From Ptiloglossa arizonensis (lineage: Eukaryota > Arthropoda > Insecta > Hymenoptera > Colletidae): a stretch of DNA of 64,000 nucleotides. The stretch spans positions 62,001 through 126,000 of the forward strand of contig NW_027478440.1 in NCBI RefSeq assembly GCF_051014685.1, read 5' to 3'. Below are positions 60,201 through 64,000 of the stretch, one piece after another; the stretch's first letter is position 1, and each line of letters opens with the position of its first letter. The notes below the pieces were generated by a model. That model saw only the letters and a list, made by a program, of their open reading frames with translations. It did no database searches and was not told the origin of the DNA. A program made the position numbers and the translations under genes.

Positions 60201-63200
60201 TACGGGTTACGTTATACGTTATACGTTATACGTTATTCGTAATACGTTATACGTGATACGTTATACTATATACGTTATACGTTATACGTTATACGTTATA
60301 CATTATACGTTATACGTTATACATTACATGTTATGCGTTATACGTTATACGTTATACGTTATACGTTATACGTTATACGTTATACTTTATACGTTATACG
60401 TTATACGTTATACGTTATACGTTATACGTTATACGTTATACGTTATACGTTATACGTTATACGTTATACGTTATACGTTATACGTTATACGTTATACGTT
60501 ATACGATATACGTTATACGTTATACGTTATACGTTATGTGTTATACGTTCTACGATATTAGTTATACGTTATACGTTATTAGTTATACGTTATACGTTAT
60601 ACGTTATACGTCATAGGTTATACGTTATACGTTATGCGTTATACGTTACACGTTATACATTATACTTTATACGTTATACGTTATACGTTATACGTTATAC
60701 GTTATACGTTATACGTTATACGTTATACGTTATACGTTACACGTTATACGTCATAGGTTATACGTTATACGTTATACGTTATACGTTATACGTTATACGT
60801 TATACGTTATACGTTATACGATATACGTTATACGTTATTCTTTATACGTTCTTCGTTACACGTTATAGGTTATACGTTATACGTTATACGTTTTACGTTA
60901 TTCGTTATACGTTATACGCTATACGATATACGTTATACGTTATACGTTATACGTTATGCGTTATACGTTCTACGATATTCGTTATAGGTTATACGTTATT
61001 AGTTATAGGTTATACGTTATACGTTATACGTCATAGGTTATACGTTACACGTTATGCTTTATACGTTATACATTATACGTTATACGATATACGTTATACG
61101 TTATGCGTTATGCGTTCTTCGATACACGTTATAGGTTATTCGGTATGCGTTATACGTTATACGTTATACGTTATACGTTATACATTATACTTTATACGTT
61201 ATACGTTATACGTTATACGTTACACGTTATACGTTATACGTTATACGTTACACGTTATACGTCATAGGTTATACGTTATACGTTATACGTTATGCGTTAT
61301 ACGTTATACGTTATACATTATACGTTATACGTTATACGTTATACGTTATACGTTATACGTTATACGTTATACGTTATACGTTATACGTCATAGGTTATAC
61401 GTTATACGTTATACGTTATGCGTTATACGTTATACGTTATACGTTATACGTTCTACGATATTCGTTATACGTTATACGTTATTAGTTATACGTTATACGT
61501 TATACGTTATACGTCATAGGTTATACGTTATACGTTATACGTTATGCGTTATACGTTATACGTTATACATTATACGTTATACGTTATACGTTATACGTTA
61601 TACGTTATACGTTATACGTTATACGTTATACGTTATACGTCATAGGTTATACGTTATACGTTATACGTTATGCGTTATACGTTATACGTTATACGTTATA
61701 CGTTCTACGATATTCGTTATACGTTATACGTTATTAGTTATACGTTATACGTTATACGTTATACGTCATAGGTTATACGTTATACGTTATGCGTTATACG
61801 TTATACATTATACGATATATGATATACGTTATACGTTATGCGTTATGCGTTCTTCGATACACGTTATACGTTATTCGGTATGCGTTATACGTTATACGTT
61901 ATACGTTATACGTTATACATTATACTTTATACGTTATACGTTATACGTTATACGTTATACGTTATACGTTATACGTTATACGTTATACGTTATACGTTAC
62001 ACGTTATACGTCATAGGTTATACGTTATACGTTATACTTTATGCGTTATACGTTATACGTTATACATTATACGTTATACGTTATACGTTATACGTTATAC
62101 GTTATACGTTATACGTTATACGTTATACGTCATAGGTTATACGTTATACGTTATACGTTATGCGTTATACGTTATACGTTATACGTTATACGTTCTACGA
62201 TATTCGTTATACGTTATACGTTATTAGTTATACGTTATACGTTATACGTTATACGTCATAGGTTATACGTTATACGTTATGCGTTATACGTTATACATTA
62301 TACGATATATGATATACGTTATACGTTATGCGTTATGCGTTCTTCGTTACACGTTATACGTTATTCGGTATGCGTTATACGTTATACGTTATACGTTATA
62401 CGTTATACGTTATACGTTATACGTTATACGTTATACGATATACGTTATACGTTATACGTTATACGTTATACGTTATGCGTTATACGTTCTACGATATTCG
62501 TTATACGTTATACGTTATTAGTTATACGTCATACGTTATACGTTATACGTCATAGGTTATACGTTATACGTTATGCGTTATACGTTATACATTATACGAT
62601 ATATGATATACGTTATACGTTATGCGTTATGCGTTCTTCGTTACACGTTATACGTTATTCGGTATGCGTTATACGTTATACGTTATACGTTATACGTTAT
62701 ACTTTATACGTTATACGTTATACGTTATACGTTATACGTTATACGTTGTACGTTATACGTTATACGTTATACGTTATACGTTATACGTTATACGTTATAC
62801 GTTATACGTTATACGTTATACGTTATACGTTATACGTTATACGTTATACGTTATACGTTATACGTTATACGTTATACGTTGTACGCTATACGTTATAAGT
62901 TGTACGTTATACGATATACGTTATACGTTATTCGTTATCCGTACTTCGTAACACGTTATACGTTATACGTTATACGTTATACGTTTTACGATATACGATA
63001 TGCGTTATACGTTATACGTTATGCGTTATACGTTATACATTATACGATATATGATATACGTTATACGTTATGCGTTATGCGTTCTTCGTTACACGTTATA
63101 CGTTATTCGGTATGCGTTATACGTTATACGTTATACGTTATACGTTATACGTTATACGTTATACGTTATACGTTATACGATATACGTTATACGTTATACG

Positions 63201-64000
63201 TTATACGTTATACGTTATGCGTTATACGTTCTACGATATTCGTTATACGTTATACGTTATTAGTTATACGTTATACGTTATACGTTATACGTCATAGGTT
63301 ATACGTTATACGTTATACGTTTTACGTTATTCGTTATACGTTATACGCTATACGATATACGTTATACGTTATACGTTATACGTTATGCGTTATACGTTCT
63401 ACGATATTCGTTATAGGTTATACGTTATTAGTTATAGGTTATACGTTATACGTTATACGTCATAGGTTATACGTTACACGTTATGCTTTATACGTTATAC
63501 ATTATACGTTATACGATATACGTTATACGTTATGCGTTATGCGTTCTTCGATACACGTTATAGGTTATTCGGTATGCGTTATACGTTATACGTTATACGT
63601 TATACGTTATACATTATACTTTATACGTTATACGTTATACGTTATACGTTATACGTTATACGTTATACGTTATACGTTACACGTTATACGTCATAGGTTA
63701 TACGTTATACGTTATACGTTATGCGTTATACGTTATACGTTATACATTATACGTTATACGTTATACGTTATACGTTATACGTTATACGTTATACGTTATA
63801 CGTTATACGTTATACGTCATAGGTTATACGTTATACGTTATACGTTATGCGTTATACGTTATACGTTATACGTTATACGTTCTACGATATTCGTTATACG
63901 TTATACGTTATTAGTTATACGTTATACGTTATACGTTATACGTCATAGGTTATACGTTATACGTTATACGTTATGCGTTATACGTTATACGTTATACATT
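57206..64000 (+). repeat. Block B, copy 2 (B2), cut by the window end
   Basis: This is collinear with 33896-40704. It opens with leader block L copy 4 and carries the 294-base pairs. The 2429-base repeat starts near 60867 and again near 63296 (TTTTACG at 60889 and 63318). A few substitutions separate it from B: TTAGACG near 58146, ACATTATA near 59347 in place of ACGTTATA, and GTTACAAGTTG near 60044 in place of GTTATAAGTTG. The array continues past base 64000. Confidence 0.9.

Larger units (their letters stand above)
1..64000 (+). repeat. CGTTATA heptanucleotide satellite array (entire window)
   Basis: Every part of the window is a head-to-tail run of the heptamer CGTTATA or a variant one to three substitutions away. 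The orientation never flips: no tract of the reverse complement TATAACG is seen. Common variants are TTATGCG, TTACACG, TTGTACG, CTATACG, CGTCATA followed by GGTTATA, CGATATA, TTATTCG, TTTTACG, ACTTTATA, ACATTATA and TTATTAG. Variation is almost wholly substitutional, and changes in length are in 7-base steps apart from six one-base losses near 3.5-8.5 kb. Such arrays are normally non-coding heterochromatin. No flanking unique sequence is present, so total size, chromosomal position and species cannot be judged. What I see is the repeat; the heterochromatic location is inference. Confidence 0.98.

Noticed and set aside
1..64000. CRISPR-like regular spacing of repeated strings
   Set aside because: There are no unique spacers: the sequence between any two repeats is itself the same heptamer.
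1..64000. Telomeric repeat
   Set aside because: CGTTATA lacks the G-run typical of telomeric strands and no known telomere motif is present. A subtelomeric position remains possible but cannot be shown.
1..64000. CENP-B box in TTCG-containing variants
   Set aside because: Strings such as TTCGTTATACGTT share the TTCG and a central A with the CENP-B box but lack the required CGGG. CGGGTTACG units do not have TTCG at the right distance upstream.
1..64000. TATA boxes and promoter-like elements
   Set aside because: TATA occurs in almost every heptamer as part of the repeat, so it carries no positional information, and no gene lies downstream.
1..64000. Inverted blocks or strand switches
   Set aside because: No tract reads TATAACG on the + strand; all units share one orientation.

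Overview
The whole 64,000-base window is one uninterrupted simple-sequence satellite. The monomer is the heptamer CGTTATA (equivalently TATACGT), always in the same head-to-tail orientation, from the first base to the last. No unique DNA, protein-coding gene, RNA gene, transposon, CRISPR array or inverted block is visible, and the array continues past both window ends. Long open frames exist on the + strand only because CGTTATA has no + strand stop in any frame: 7 is 1 mod 3, so every frame reads the circular heptapeptide RYTLYVI. On the - strand TATAACG gives a TAA in every frame every 21 bases. None of these frames is a gene.

A satellite of this size and nested structure points to constitutive heterochromatin (centromeric, pericentromeric, subtelomeric or sex-chromosomal) of a eukaryote. 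The species cannot be read from the sequence. Heptamer satellites have precedent (for example the AAACTAC family of Drosophila virilis), but this monomer differs from those. It has one CpG per unit, about 29% G+C, and no telomere-like G-runs.

The information in the window lies in how variant heptamers are arranged. These are mostly single substitutions such as TTATGCG, TTACACG, TTGTACG, CGTCATA, ATAGG, TTATTAG and TTCTACGATATTCG, plus a rare degenerate cluster containing GTAGTATGTAATGCGTCG. Their order shows a hierarchy of higher-order repeats. (1) 1-3395 is a mixed leader whose first ~0.9 kb recurs near 10.0, 33.9 and 57.2 kb. (2) 3396-9570 is a three-copy tandem repeat of ~2.34 kb, the last copy truncated. 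(3) 10005-15060 is block C1. (4) 15061-33480 is block A twice in tandem (A1, A2) with a 9296-base period and near identity. (5) 33896-44720 is block B, with a nested 2429-base tandem repeat. (6) 44722-64000 replays C, A and B as C2, A3 and B2, with offsets of ~33.7 kb to C1 and ~23.3-24.4 kb to A2 and B. Smaller nested duplications have periods of 294, 567, 588 and 1386 bases.

Nearly all spacings between matching blocks are exact multiples of 7. The only register changes I found are six one-base losses, two at homologous sites in each 2.34 kb unit. They account for the +1 (mod 7) offset between the first 0.9 kb and its later copies. The picture is of an array growing by whole-heptamer slippage in pure tracts and by unequal exchange between blocks. 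Block boundaries were placed by eye from shared variant positions and are good to a few tens of bases.
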